A stretch of DNA of 64,000 bases from Solitalea agri (GCF_023914155.1 NZ_JAMWYS010000058.1:1-64000); one strand, 5' to 3'. Shown: positions 37,012 to 49,383, numbered from the stretch's first letter. Program-made: numbers and translations. The notes: generated by a model from the letters alone, not told the origin.

Positions 37012-37110
37012 ATAAATAATGCATGCATAATTGAATTAGCTTTATCTTGAATATTGATTAATTTAATCAACTGATATAAATTTGATATTTAATTAAAAAC
37101 AGTCTATATA

Positions 37111-37746
37111 ATGAATGATATCGAAAAACTCTTTGATAATAACAGGAAGTTTGTTGAACGCTGGTTAGAAGTAGATGAAAACTACTTTAAGAATCTTGCG
37201 ATGCAACAGGCTCCAAAATTTTTATGGATTGGCTGTGCCGATAGTCGAGTGCCGGCAAATGAAATCACAGGTTTAGATCCAGGTGAAGTATTTGTTCACC
37301 GTAACATTGCCAATATGGTAGTTCATACCGATATTAACTGTTTATCGGTAATTCAATATGCTGTTAAGGTATTGAAGGTTGAACATATTTTAGTGGTTGG
37401 TCACTATGGATGTGGGGGTGTTAAAGCAGCCATGGGAAACAACAATTTTGGCTTAATTGATAACTGGCTAAGAAATATCAAAGATGTTTACCGGATGCAC
37501 GAAGATGAGCTTAATGCAGTTGAAGATGAGGAAGCTCGATTCAGGTTACTTTGTGAGATAAATGTTAAAGAACAAGTGCTAAACGTTTGTAATACCAGCA
37601 TCGTTCAAAAAGCATGGAATGAAGGTCAAAAACTTTCGGTTCATGGTTGGGTATTTGATGTAGCAGACGGTATTTTACAGGATCTAGATGTTTCAGTTTC
37701 TGACATAAATCACATCAATACTATTTATCAGTATAAAATTAAATAA
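37111..37746 (+). CDS. Beta-carbonic anhydrase, cytoplasmic
   Basis: 211 aa without signal peptide. Interconverts CO2 and bicarbonate. Zinc ligands in CADSRVPANEI and HYGCGGV, with the conserved FVHRNIANMV and LSVHGWVFD segments. Resembles the Can/CynT branch. One of three beta-carbonic anhydrases in the window, and the only one with neither fusion partner nor signal. Followed by a wobble-rich terminator hairpin. Confidence 0.94.
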   Translation: MNDIEKLFDNNRKFVERWLEVDENYFKNLAMQQAPKFLWIGCADSRVPANEITGLDPGEVFVHRNIANMVVHTDINCLSVIQYAVKVLKVEHILVVGHYGCGGVKAAMGNNNFGLIDNWLRNIKDVYRMHEDELNAVEDEEARFRLLCEINVKEQVLNVCNTSIVQKAWNEGQKLSVHGWVFDVADGILQDLDVSVSDINHINTIYQYKIK

Positions 37747-37757
37747 TTAAAAAATAT

Positions 37758-37799
37758 AGAATTGGGTTTGGATAATTATGTCTAAACCTAATTCTTTAA
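37758..37799 (+). terminator. Terminator-like hairpin after the carbonic anhydrase
   Basis: A 17-bp stem (37758-37774 with 37779-37795) including three G-U pairs, loop ATTA, then TTTAAATT. The T run is weak, so termination may be partial. Confidence 0.6.
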
Positions 37800-37960
37800 A
37801 TTATTAGCATTTACGGATAAGTCAGTTACTTACCCAAAAGCCTATTTAAATTCAAATCAGCCTTCTCAAGCTTTTCATCATAATTTCTTTACACTTTATT
37901 CTTCTTTTCAATTTTTTGCTGCAACAGTAATTTCTGATATTAGTGTGGCAACCAAACTTC

Positions 37961-39196
37961 ATGATTTTACAAGCGTTAAACCTCTACAAAAATGCCTACG
38001 GCGGTCTCAGTCGTTCTACCTGGTTACTCTCAGTTGTAATGCTCATTAATAGGGCAGGGACAATGGTGTTACCTTTTATGACTGTTTACCTAACTCAAGA
38101 TCTCCATTATACTATTGAACAGGCCGGAGCTGTAATGGCTTGTTTTGGACTAGGTGCAATTATTGGGGCATTTGCAGGTGGACAGCTTACCGATAAATTT
38201 GGGTTCTCCACACTTCAGTTTTGGAGTTTGTTTTTAAATGGCTTCATGTTCATTCTTTTGGGTCAAATGCACTCTATTTGGGGCATTGGGGCTTGTTTTT
38301 TTGCATTGAGCGTAATAGGTGAGGCCTTTAGACCCGCCAATGCGGCCGCAATTGTTTATTACAGTGCACCAGAGAACAGAACTCGTTCATATTCATTAAA
38401 TAGATTGGCTATCAACTTAGGCTGGTCGGTAGGACCGGCAATAGGAGGTGTGTTAGCCAGTGTTAGCTATGGTTTATTGTTTTGGGTGGATGGATTAACC
38501 TGCATTGCCGCAGCCATTTTACTTAAAGTATTACTACCACCTGTTAAAAAGATAAAAACTGAAGAGAAAAAAACTCAAGATACTCGGCCAAGCTCAAATC
38601 AATCAGCTTATCGTGATAAAACGTATATCTGGTTTGTTGTGTTTGTAACGCTGAATGCCGTTTGTTTTTTTCAGATGTTTAGCATTCTGCCTGTTTATTA
38701 TAAAGAAGTGGTGCATTTGGAAGAGTGGGAGATCGGATTGGTAATGGCTATTAACGGTTTATTGATTGCATTAATAGAGATGGTTTTGGTTTTTAAACTT
38801 GAAGGCAAACATCCTCCACTATATTACATTGCTAGAGGCGTATTACTCACAGGTGCCTCCTTTTTCATATTTAACATGCTGGGACCTTCTGCATGGGTGG
38901 TTATTATAGCCATGTTATTGATCACTTTTGGAGAAATGTTTTCGATGCCATTTATGAATACATTTTGGATTAAACGTAGTGGTGATAGCAACAGAGGACA
39001 GTATGCTGCTTTATATACCATTGCGTATTCAGCAGCACAGGTAATAGCTCCAACAGTTGGTTCAAAAATGGTTCAGAGCTATGGTTTTACCTCTTTATGG
39101 TATCTGGTTACTGGCATTAGTGTTGTAGTTTTCATGGGATTTTCCTGGCTACAGCAAAAGTCGGTGAAAGAAGTGGAGATTGTTGAGGTCAGTTAA
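37961..39196 (+). CDS. MFS transporter
   Basis: 411 aa from ATG 37961 (a GTG at 37943 would add six residues). Twelve hydrophobic segments in the usual 6+6 layout, with the loop-2/3 motif GGQLTDKFG and a long hydrophilic central loop (about 190-220, KKIKTEEKKTQDTRPSS). The family resembles drug-efflux type (MDR-like) carriers, but the substrate is unknown. It ends 83 bases before the GH15 gene, so co-transcription is possible. Confidence 0.88.
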   Translation: MILQALNLYKNAYGGLSRSTWLLSVVMLINRAGTMVLPFMTVYLTQDLHYTIEQAGAVMACFGLGAIIGAFAGGQLTDKFGFSTLQFWSLFLNGFMFILLGQMHSIWGIGACFFALSVIGEAFRPANAAAIVYYSAPENRTRSYSLNRLAINLGWSVGPAIGGVLASVSYGLLFWVDGLTCIAAAILLKVLLPPVKKIKTEEKKTQDTRPSSNQSAYRDKTYIWFVVFVTLNAVCFFQMFSILPVYYKEVVHLEEWEIGLVMAINGLLIALIEMVLVFKLEGKHPPLYYIARGVLLTGASFFIFNMLGPSAWVVIIAMLLITFGEMFSMPFMNTFWIKRSGDSNRGQYAALYTIAYSAAQVIAPTVGSKMVQSYGFTSLWYLVTGISVVVFMGFSWLQQKSVKEVEIVEVS

Positions 39197-39279
39197 TTAA
39201 CAATCTCATTTTCTCTGTTTTCTGCAAAATATACTTTAACTTAAGGTATTGTCGTTTCTTTCTAAATCAGCTTTCATTT

Positions 39280-41067
39280 ATGCAGAAACACACCTATCAA
39301 TCCGGAATTATTGGAAACTGCGCATTTATTGCGCATGTCAATAAAAACACTGATATCTCTTGGTTATGCTGGCCCCGTTTCGACAGCAGCTTTGTTTTCG
39401 GTAGTTTACTAGATAGAGAAAAAGGAGGAACATTTACCATTCTTCCTGAAGGACCTTTTACTACTCACCAATTCTATTTGGAGAATACCAATATCTTGTG
39501 TACACATGTTGAATGTGATGAAGGGATTTATCGGATTACTGATTTTGCTCCTCGTTTTTTTCAATATGAACGCTTTTACAAGCCTTTAATGCTTGTTCGT
39601 AAAATTCAGGCACTTTCTGGAAATCCAAGGGTAAAAGTTACTTGCCGCCCAACTAAAAACTATGGGGAAAGCGACTTAAAAATGTATACAGGTAGCAATC
39701 ACCTGCAGTATTACGGTCTTGAGAATCCGATCCGTTTAACCTCTAATTTTTCCCTTAGCCATATCATTGAGGGAAAATATTCGGCATTAAACGAACCTAA
39801 ATATTTGGTACTGACATATGGAAGTCCCTTAGAGGCCCCGTTGGAGAGTACCGCCGAAGATTTCTTACGTAAAACAACTAGCTATTGGCAACAGTGGATC
39901 AAAAATACTGGTATTGGTAACATGTTTCAGGAGCATGTTATTCGATCTTCATTAGCATTAAAAATTCATCAGTTTGAAGATACAGGAGCCATAATAGCTG
40001 CCAGCACTACGAGTTTACCTGAATTTGATCAGAGTGGACGGACCTGGGATTATCGTTTCTGCTGGCTTCGTGATGCATATTATATTTTGCAGGCGTTCAA
40101 TAATATCGGCCACTTTGAGGAGATGGAGCATTATTTTCATTACCTGTCAAACATTTCGGAAAATGAAAAGGGACGTTATCAACCATTATTCAGTATTACA
40201 GGCGATGCAGATCTTACAGAACGGGAAGTTGAACTTGAGGGGTATTTGGGCAATAAGCCAGTTAGAGTTGGTAATCAAGCGTCGGAGCATATCCAAAACG
40301 ATGCATATGGTCAAATGCTATTATCGTTGCTTCCGCTATATACAGATAAACGCTTTACTTATGCCGAACGACATGATTCGGCTCCCTGGCTGGAAAGGAT
40401 GCTGTTGAAAATTGAAAACACCATTGATGAGGAAGATGCTGGCATTTGGGAATTTCGTCACTTGGCTCAGCGACACTGCTATACCAATTTGTTTCAATGG
40501 GCAGGATGCCAGGCTGCAATTCGTATTGCCAGACATATAAAAAGTCATGCATTAGAGATAAAAGCACTTGAATTGTCCGATAGGGCAGCAAAACACATTG
40601 AAGCATGTTATGACGAGGAACGACAGGTTTATACTCAAGCAGTGGGTACTTCCAATTTAGATGCCAGCACTCTACAATTAATCATGATGAATTACATCGA
40701 CCCTCGAAGTGAGCGTGCCAAAAAGCATTTAGAAGCCGTTGAAAAAGAATTAAAAGCTCCAGGAGGCTTATTCTATCGGTACAAACACAAAGATGATTTT
40801 GGCGTCCCAGAAACTACTTTCTTGATCACCGCCTTTTGGCATGTTGAAGCATTAGCTTGTGTTGGACGTACAGATGAGGCAGTTCATGCCTTTGAAAATT
40901 TATTAAAATACACCAATCACTTGGGCTTATTAAGTGAAGATGTATTATCAAGTGACGGTAGCCAATGGGGAAATTTCCCACAGGCTTATAGCCATGTGGG
41001 CTTGATGAATGCTGCTTATCGAATAGCCAAAAAAATGGATAAACCAGATTTTTATAACAACATTTAA
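39280..41067 (+). CDS. GH15 family glucoamylase/trehalase-type enzyme
   Basis: 595 aa, cytoplasmic (no signal peptide). N-terminal beta-sandwich domain starting SGIIGNCAFIAHVNKNTDISW, then the (alpha/alpha)6 barrel with RTWDYRFCWLRDAYYILQAF and the C-terminal GNFPQAYSHVGLMNAAYRI, all hallmarks of the bacterial GH15 clan that includes glucoamylases, glucodextranases and trehalases. It ends 11 bases from the end of the convergent otsAB fusion gene. In that setting, trehalose or an internal alpha-glucan is a sensible substrate; the assignment is inference. Confidence 0.9.
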   Translation: MQKHTYQSGIIGNCAFIAHVNKNTDISWLCWPRFDSSFVFGSLLDREKGGTFTILPEGPFTTHQFYLENTNILCTHVECDEGIYRITDFAPRFFQYERFYKPLMLVRKIQALSGNPRVKVTCRPTKNYGESDLKMYTGSNHLQYYGLENPIRLTSNFSLSHIIEGKYSALNEPKYLVLTYGSPLEAPLESTAEDFLRKTTSYWQQWIKNTGIGNMFQEHVIRSSLALKIHQFEDTGAIIAASTTSLPEFDQSGRTWDYRFCWLRDAYYILQAFNNIGHFEEMEHYFHYLSNISENEKGRYQPLFSITGDADLTEREVELEGYLGNKPVRVGNQASEHIQNDAYGQMLLSLLPLYTDKRFTYAERHDSAPWLERMLLKIENTIDEEDAGIWEFRHLAQRHCYTNLFQWAGCQAAIRIARHIKSHALEIKALELSDRAAKHIEACYDEERQVYTQAVGTSNLDASTLQLIMMNYIDPRSERAKKHLEAVEKELKAPGGLFYRYKHKDDFGVPETTFLITAFWHVEALACVGRTDEAVHAFENLLKYTNHLGLLSEDVLSSDGSQWGNFPQAYSHVGLMNAAYRIAKKMDKPDFYNNI

Positions 41068-41078
41068 ACTTAAAGTAC

Positions 41079-43298
41079 TCATTCAGAATATTTTGTATCT
41101 GTGACTATAACTTTTTCCTTAGCTTTAATGAGCTTTTTCAGGAGCAATCTAACATCAGTGGGAGTATGTAGATAGAAGGCCGCCTCAGAGCTTGTGCCAC
41201 CAACTTTAATGCTTATCGACCCTTTTGGAAGCGCTTTAAAAGTATCTTCATCCGTAAAATCATCGCCAATTGCCATTACGAAATCATAGTGATGATGATC
41301 GATCCATTTTTTTGCCGCTTTACCTTTATTTACTTCATTACTTTTTACTTCAATCACTTTGTTTCCATGCATTATTTGCAGACCCTTATCGGCAGCCAGG
41401 ACTTTTAAGTTCTCTACCAATTCTTTTGCCCTTAATTCACCCAAACCAATCTCAACATTACGGTAATGCCACGCTACCGAATAACTTTTGTCTTCAATAA
41501 ATGAGCGCGGGGTACGATCATTTATTGATTGCATGGTATTATAAATATCTCCTTTCCAGCTTACATCGATTTCATGATGCTGCCAACTTTTACTTTTACG
41601 TTTTATCCATGCACCATGTTCAGCAACAATATTCAGGTTCATTTGTCCAAACCAATCGTTTAGGGTTTCCTGTTTACGTCCACTTATTAATACCACCGTG
41701 TTCTTATGGTCATCAATAAGTTTCTGAATCAACTGCAGCAGTTCTAGGTCGGGATAAGCCAACAATGGATTACTGTTAAATTCCACCAACGTTCCATCAT
41801 AATCCAGTAAAAGTAAGCGTTTCTGATCCCTTTGATAGCGTTCCTTGATCATATTCTCAATCATTGGCGTTATTTCACGAACAGAAAGTTTTCGTTGAAG
41901 TACTTTAACTTCTTCCAGTCGGTTCATAAATAGTTTTACCCAATGATGAATGTTAAACCTCGATACTATATCTCTCATTGATCGCATACGATGTCGTTGT
42001 TCATCAACCGGCATTTCAAGAGCCTGGACAAGGGCTTTAACAAATTTATTTGAGTCATTAGGGTTGATAACAATGGCATCGTTTAACTCTCTTGATGCGC
42101 CTGCCATCTCGCTCAGGATTAAAACTCCTGTTTCATCGCTTTTACAAGCCACAAACTCTTTACTAACCAGGTTCATACCATCACGCATAGGTGTTACAAG
42201 GGCAATATCAGCTGTTTTGTATAATGCGGCGAGGAGATCAATTGAAAATGAGCGGTAGAAATAATGAATTGGCACCCAATCAAGAGTTGAATATTTCGAA
42301 TTAATATTACTTACCAGTTTATCCACTTGCTCTTTAAGTTCACTGTATTGTTTTACCGTATCTCTTGATGGAACCACCAGTTGAACAAAAACCACCTTTT
42401 TTATATACTGTGGATGTTGTTCCAATAGCTTCTCAAAAGCCTTCAATCGATTTATTAAACCCTTGCTATAATCAAGTCGGTCAACTGATAGCATCAGCTT
42501 TGCTTTGCCTTTACGCTTAATGATGTTCTCTTCATGTGGTTTTTGCAATACATCATTTGCCAGGGTGTTGAACTTTTCAAAATCGATACTTATCGGGAAC
42601 GCATCAACAATTATCGGTTTATCATTAATAAAAAGCTGGTTAGAGTTGGATGGGAGCCCCAAAATTCGTTGACATGAGTTAATGAAGTATATGGAATCAT
42701 CGAAGGTATGAAAGCCGATTAAATCGGCACCAACAACACCATTAAGTAGTTCCTTACGCCAGGGAAGCAAACGGAATACTTCAAATGAAGGAAAAGGAAT
42801 ATGCAGAAAAAAACCAATCTTAACATTCTTGGCCTTGTCCCTGATCATTTGAGGTACCAACATCAGCTGATAATCGTGCACCCAAATCTGATCATCGGTT
42901 TTTAAAACCCGCAAAACCGCATCGGCAAATTTTTGATTTACGGTTTTGTAGGTACACCATTGTTCATCATTATAATTGGCATATGATGGAAAATAATGAA
43001 ACAAGGGCCAAAGTGTTTCATTTGAAAAGCCTTCATAATATTTATTGATCTCTTCTTCGGTTAAAAAAACGGGTGAAAGGCTTTTGGTGGCTAAGTCTTC
43101 TGTTATTGCTTCCTGAATACTTTCGTCATTGATAATGGCTCCAGGCCAACCTATCCAAATATTGTCACCTTCTCGATAAATACTTCCTAAACCGGTAGCT
43201 AAACCTCCCTCACTATTTTGATAGCCAATTTGACTTCCATTCAATGTAATTTTTATCGGTAAGCGATTGGAAACAATTATTGTTTTTGAGATGCTCAT
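41079..43298 (-). CDS. Fused trehalose-6-phosphate synthase/phosphatase
   Basis: 739 aa. The N-terminal GT20 synthase domain (about 1-470; starts IIVSNRLPIKI, with IWVHDYQLMLVPQMIRD and DRLDYSKGLINRLKAFE) is joined to a HAD-type phosphatase domain (about 490-730; LLLDYDGTLVEF and VMAIGDDFTDEDTF). It makes trehalose from UDP-glucose and glucose-6-phosphate in two steps in one chain, for osmotic or stress protection or carbon storage. The OtsA-OtsB fusion is common in Bacteroidota. Convergent with GH15, 11 bases apart and with no terminator between them. Confidence 0.94.
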   Translation of the reverse strand: MSISKTIIVSNRLPIKITLNGSQIGYQNSEGGLATGLGSIYREGDNIWIGWPGAIINDESIQEAITEDLATKSLSPVFLTEEEINKYYEGFSNETLWPLFHYFPSYANYNDEQWCTYKTVNQKFADAVLRVLKTDDQIWVHDYQLMLVPQMIRDKAKNVKIGFFLHIPFPSFEVFRLLPWRKELLNGVVGADLIGFHTFDDSIYFINSCQRILGLPSNSNQLFINDKPIIVDAFPISIDFEKFNTLANDVLQKPHEENIIKRKGKAKLMLSVDRLDYSKGLINRLKAFEKLLEQHPQYIKKVVFVQLVVPSRDTVKQYSELKEQVDKLVSNINSKYSTLDWVPIHYFYRSFSIDLLAALYKTADIALVTPMRDGMNLVSKEFVACKSDETGVLILSEMAGASRELNDAIVINPNDSNKFVKALVQALEMPVDEQRHRMRSMRDIVSRFNIHHWVKLFMNRLEEVKVLQRKLSVREITPMIENMIKERYQRDQKRLLLLDYDGTLVEFNSNPLLAYPDLELLQLIQKLIDDHKNTVVLISGRKQETLNDWFGQMNLNIVAEHGAWIKRKSKSWQHHEIDVSWKGDIYNTMQSINDRTPRSFIEDKSYSVAWHYRNVEIGLGELRAKELVENLKVLAADKGLQIMHGNKVIEVKSNEVNKGKAAKKWIDHHHYDFVMAIGDDFTDEDTFKALPKGSISIKVGGTSSEAAFYLHTPTDVRLLLKKLIKAKEKVIVTDTKYSE

Positions 43299-43377
43299 AA
43301 AGTTTTGTAATTAGTTTGAAGAGTAAACTTTCTATCATAATTATAACTACTTATTAAACAATAAATTACAATCAATT

Positions 43378-44241
43378 CTAGGCATAATTTTTCAAAATTT
43401 GCTCTATAGGATTTAAATAACTAAATCCGAATAAATTAAGATGAACTAATAATGGGTATAAGTTATGTATGTCGAATCGTTCTTTATATCCTGGAACAAG
43501 GGGATAATGCTCATTGTATGTTTCGTAAAATCGATTGTTGAAAGCGCCGAATAAAGTGCTCATTGCTAAATCCATTTCACGGTGTCCATAATAAACAGCT
43601 GGGTCACAAATTTTCACCAAACCATCATTTCCACATAACACATTTCCGCTCCATAAATCGCCGTGTAGTAGGGATGGCTTTTCCTCAGGAATTAATGAAT
43701 ACAATTTGCTGTATAATGCATATACCATCTTCAAATGGGTATTGTTCAAAAGGTTCTTATTAAAAGCAGCTTCAACCAAAACCTGTAACCTGTTTGTAAT
43801 GAAAAAATCAATCCACGAATTCCCATACGGATTATACTGCGGAAGGCTGCCAATAAAGTTTGTATGATCAAGCCCGTGGTTAGTATGTGTGTTTTGGTGA
43901 AGTAAGGCCAGCTTTTCGCCAAAATCCTCCCAATAATTCTCCTTAGGATCATCAGGATCTATCCACTCCAAGACAATAAATGCCGTATAGTCAACCAAAC
44001 CAGAACCAAGCAATTGAGGAACTAAAGCAGGTAAAAAACTCCTCAATTTTTGCAGGCCAAACTCTTCTGTTTCAAACATTTTATGGTACGAGGCATCATT
44101 CCATTTAATGAAAAAGCGTCCCTCATTTGTGTCAATTCTCGCTGCATTGCTTATCGAACCGCCTTCAATTTGATGAAAGGCATCAATGCTAACTTCTTTA
44201 TTAAGTACCTGACTAATCGCTTGCTGAAATACGTTTTTCAT
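43378..44241 (-). CDS. Fructosamine-kinase family protein
   Basis: 287 aa from ATG 44241, preferred over the codon 24 bases upstream because MKNVFQQAISQVLNKEV is the family start. Aminoglycoside-phosphotransferase-like kinase fold with LLHGDLWSGNVLC (catalytic Asp) and KICDPAVYYGHREMDLAM (metal-binding Asp). Members phosphorylate protein-bound fructosamine or ribulosamine to start deglycation. The role as a protein-repair kinase is from family knowledge. A gap of 79 bases separates it from otsAB on the same strand. Confidence 0.9.
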   Translation of the reverse strand: MKNVFQQAISQVLNKEVSIDAFHQIEGGSISNAARIDTNEGRFFIKWNDASYHKMFETEEFGLQKLRSFLPALVPQLLGSGLVDYTAFIVLEWIDPDDPKENYWEDFGEKLALLHQNTHTNHGLDHTNFIGSLPQYNPYGNSWIDFFITNRLQVLVEAAFNKNLLNNTHLKMVYALYSKLYSLIPEEKPSLLHGDLWSGNVLCGNDGLVKICDPAVYYGHREMDLAMSTLFGAFNNRFYETYNEHYPLVPGYKERFDIHNLYPLLVHLNLFGFSYLNPIEQILKNYA

Positions 44242-44351
44242 TATAATAAAGATAACTAAAGCCAATCGAATAGTTTGGTTAAGTAATTAATTACCTGTCC
44301 ATAAGTTGATTAACAAATAGAAGTTGCAGTGTTTTTACCGAAGCCTTATTT

Positions 44352-44359
44352 TAGGTTTG
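44352..44359 (+). promoter_or_regulatory. -7 element TAGGTTTG of recQ
   Basis: An exact TAnnTTTG match, 9 bases before ATG 44369. It implies a near-leaderless transcript and excludes the in-frame codon at 44324. Confidence 0.65.
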
Positions 44360-44368
44360 AAAACTTTC

Positions 44369-46282
44369 ATGCAAACCATTCACGAAATATTAAAGCAATA
44401 TTGGGGATTCACTGAATTCAGGCCTTTACAGCAAGACATTATAGAGTCGGTGCTGCAGGGACATGATACATTGGCTCTGTTACCCACCGGTGGGGGGAAA
44501 TCGATTTGCTTTCAGGTACCTGCCATGCATATGGAAGGAGTGTGTATTGTAATTTCGCCGCTTATTGCCTTGATGAAAGATCAGGTGGAAAACCTGCAAA
44601 AACGTGATATTAAAGCTGTAGCGATATTTTCGGGCATGAGCTATCGAGAGATTGATATTGCGCTTGATAATTGTGTTTATGGTGATATCAAGTTTTTGTA
44701 TATGTCGCCCGAACGCCTTTCAACTGAGATTGTGAAAGTTCGTTTGCGAAGAATGCAGGTAAGCTTTGTGGTGGTTGATGAAGCTCATTGTATTTCGCAA
44801 TGGGGCTACGATTTTCGGCCTTCGTATTTGAATATTGCAAGTTTAAGAGAGTTATTACCAGAAGCTCCATTTTTAGCCTTAACTGCTACCGCTACTACTG
44901 AAGTTAAACAGGACATACAGGAAAAACTATTGTTCAAGGACGCAAAGGTTTTTACTAAAAGTTTTGAACGAAAGAATTTGGTGTATGCTGTTCGGAAGGC
45001 CGAAAATAAGCATGAAAAACTATTGGAAATCATCAGGAAAGTACCCGGTACCGGAATCGTGTATGTTCGAAACAGGAGAGAAACCCAGGAGCTGGCACGT
45101 TTTCTTTGGATAAATAAGATCAGTGCCGACTTTTATCATGCAGGTGTTCCTACCGCCGAACGATTTAAAAAGCAAAATGCATGGGTTAATAATAAAATGC
45201 GGGTAATGGTTTGTACCAATGCTTTCGGTATGGGAATCGATAAGCCCGATGTTCGCTTTGTGATCCATTTTGAACCATCCGACAGCATTGAATCGTACTA
45301 CCAGGAAGCCGGCAGGGCTGGGCGTGATGAAAAAAGAGCTTTTGCGGTATTACTGTATTGTGATGCCGATAAGGTGGAGATGGAGCAAAAGCAACAACAG
45401 GCGTTTCCAGAGCCTGAAGATGTGAGGGCAGTTTACCAGGCGTTAGGCAATTATTTTCAATTAGCCATTGGAGGAGGAGAGTTTTTAACCTATGATCTCG
45501 ATATTAATGAACTCTGTTCCCGCTATAATTTAAAAGCTGTTAAAGTACTTAACTGCTTCAAGTTTTTGGAGAAAGACGGTTACCTCAACTTTTCGGAAGG
45601 TGTGTTCATGCCTTCGCGAATAAAGTTTGTGGTGAATAATGACGAGTTATATCGCTTTCAGATTGCTAATTCAACATTTGATATTCCGATAAAGATCATC
45701 CTGCGTTCATATGGTAATTTGTTTGATAATTACGTTCCAATTGACGAAAAACTTTTGGCCTCGCGTACCAATATCAACCCGGTAACGTATGTGCAGATGC
45801 TTAAAAAGCTGGATGAGCTGAATATTATTAATTACTTACCTCAAACGGATTGGCCTCGAGTTACCTTTTTAACCCCTCGTGCCGATGCGAAAACCATGTT
45901 TATCAATAAAGCCTACCTGGACGAACGTAAGAAAAATCAACAGCAAAAATTAACGGCTATGTTTAATTATGCTGATGAAACCGCGATTTGTCGGAGCGTT
46001 TTTATCCGTAGTTATTTTAATGAAAGTAATGCTGAAGATTGCGGCACTTGCGATATTTGCCTCGAACGTAAAAAACAGGTTATGCAATCTGTTGGTTTTG
46101 AGTTATTTAGAAACGAGCTTGTTACATTGCTTAACAATGGCTCTGTATTCTTTCCGGAGATCCATTTGCATTTTGCCAACTTTTCTAATGATCAGATAAC
46201 CAACTTTGTACGTTTACTAATCGACGATGGAACGCTTCTTCTTAGCGAAAACAATCATTTAATGCTTTCCCACCAAGATTAA
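44369..46282 (+). CDS. recQ: RecQ-family ATP-dependent DNA helicase
   Basis: 637 aa from ATG 44369. Motif I TGGGKSICFQVPA, DEAH box VVDEAHCISQWGYDFRPSY, motif VI YQEAGRAGRDEKRAF. The RecQ zinc-binding cysteines are present at the C-terminus (CRSVFIRSYF ... CGTCDICLERK), well separated from the helicase core by a helical region, with a following WH-like end. No HRDC domain. Unwinds DNA in recombination and repair. Confidence 0.93.
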   Translation: MQTIHEILKQYWGFTEFRPLQQDIIESVLQGHDTLALLPTGGGKSICFQVPAMHMEGVCIVISPLIALMKDQVENLQKRDIKAVAIFSGMSYREIDIALDNCVYGDIKFLYMSPERLSTEIVKVRLRRMQVSFVVVDEAHCISQWGYDFRPSYLNIASLRELLPEAPFLALTATATTEVKQDIQEKLLFKDAKVFTKSFERKNLVYAVRKAENKHEKLLEIIRKVPGTGIVYVRNRRETQELARFLWINKISADFYHAGVPTAERFKKQNAWVNNKMRVMVCTNAFGMGIDKPDVRFVIHFEPSDSIESYYQEAGRAGRDEKRAFAVLLYCDADKVEMEQKQQQAFPEPEDVRAVYQALGNYFQLAIGGGEFLTYDLDINELCSRYNLKAVKVLNCFKFLEKDGYLNFSEGVFMPSRIKFVVNNDELYRFQIANSTFDIPIKIILRSYGNLFDNYVPIDEKLLASRTNINPVTYVQMLKKLDELNIINYLPQTDWPRVTFLTPRADAKTMFINKAYLDERKKNQQQKLTAMFNYADETAICRSVFIRSYFNESNAEDCGTCDICLERKKQVMQSVGFELFRNELVTLLNNGSVFFPEIHLHFANFSNDQITNFVRLLIDDGTLLLSENNHLMLSHQD

Positions 46283-46504
46283 TCAAATTAATGCCATACA
46301 ATTTTGCTGTTAAAATCAGCTTTCTTAATTGTTAAAAAATCATAATTCAGTGTAATTTTTCTATTTCACAGTAGCCTCGTTTTTACAACCCTGTACTTGG
46401 TATGTTACTGCATTTGTTACCTAAAATAGCCTTTCTTGCTGCAACTTTAAATCATAAAACAGAGTCATACCTAACAAAGAAACTTAAAAAACTAACTGAT
46501 AATT

Positions 46505-46894
46505 ATGAAAAAAATGATCCAACAAATTGGTGCAGCTGCAGCAGTTGTATTAGTAACAATCTCTACCATGTCATTCACTATTTCAAATGACGATAACAAT
46601 CCTAGAAAATCAAAGCCAGGTACCGAAATGGTAAAAAAAGAAATCAGCACTGCTGCATTTGAAACCATTAAAGTTAGTGGCAATTTTAAAGTGATGCTCG
46701 CAGAAGGGCCAGATCAAAAAATTATTGTGGAAGCTCCGGCAGAATTAGGTGCTTCGGTACAATCGTTCTTAGATAATAACGAACTAAATGTATATACAGT
46801 AGGAAACGTAAAGAAGAGAATTACACTTTGGGTTACATTAAAAGATATTAGGAACATCAGCACCTTTGGAGACGTTAAGGTAGTAAAGAACTAA
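46505..46894 (+). CDS. Short GIN-like (DUF2807-type) secreted protein
   Basis: 129 aa with a signal peptide (about 1-26, ending STMSFT). After a basic linker it has FETIKVSGNFKVMLAEG and PAELGASVQSFLDNNELNVY, the N-terminal strands of the putative auto-transporter adhesin head GIN domain. Full GIN proteins run to about 200-250 aa; this one ends after ISTFGDVKVVKN with a normal stop and terminator. It may be a natural short form or a truncated copy; no frame-shifted remainder is visible downstream. Confidence 0.7.
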   Translation: MKKMIQQIGAAAAVVLVTISTMSFTISNDDNNPRKSKPGTEMVKKEISTAAFETIKVSGNFKVMLAEGPDQKIIVEAPAELGASVQSFLDNNELNVYTVGNVKKRITLWVTLKDIRNISTFGDVKVVKN

Positions 46895-46915
46895 CAGGAA
46901 CAGCGTAAACATGGC

Positions 46916-46948
46916 AAAGCCGTTTTGGGAAACTAAAGCGGCTTTTTG
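46916..46948 (+). terminator. Terminator after the GIN-like gene
   Basis: AAAGCCG (46916-46922) pairs with CGGCTTT (46939-46945), with further A-T pairing inside and a bulge, then T-rich sequence. Confidence 0.75.
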
Positions 46949-47086
46949 CTTTATATGAAATTGAGAATATAGTAAAACAGTTTTGAATGTAGGAGTTCCA
47001 TATCATCATGTTACGACATTCAATATAGCTTAGACGATACTATTTTTTTTCTATCTATTTAATATAAATCGATCACCACCAATACT

Positions 47087-47115
47087 TTGGCTGTTTTCCA
47101 TTATAAACAATTTTG
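47087..47115 (+). promoter_or_regulatory. Probable katG promoter
   Basis: TTG (47087-47089), 18 bases, CAATTTTG (47108-47115), one mismatch from TAnnTTTG. It leaves a 30-base leader before the katG ATG. No OxyR-type palindrome is obvious. Confidence 0.45.
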
Positions 47116-47127
47116 TAAATTGTATAG

Positions 47128-49350
<2,223 letters not shown>

Positions 49351-49383
49351 CTCACGATAATAATCGAAAAAATTTTAATAATT

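Noticed and set aside
46402-46590. 62-aa reading frame overlapping the GIN-like gene start
   Set aside because: It overlaps a gene with a clear signal peptide in another frame and has no family character or signal of its own.
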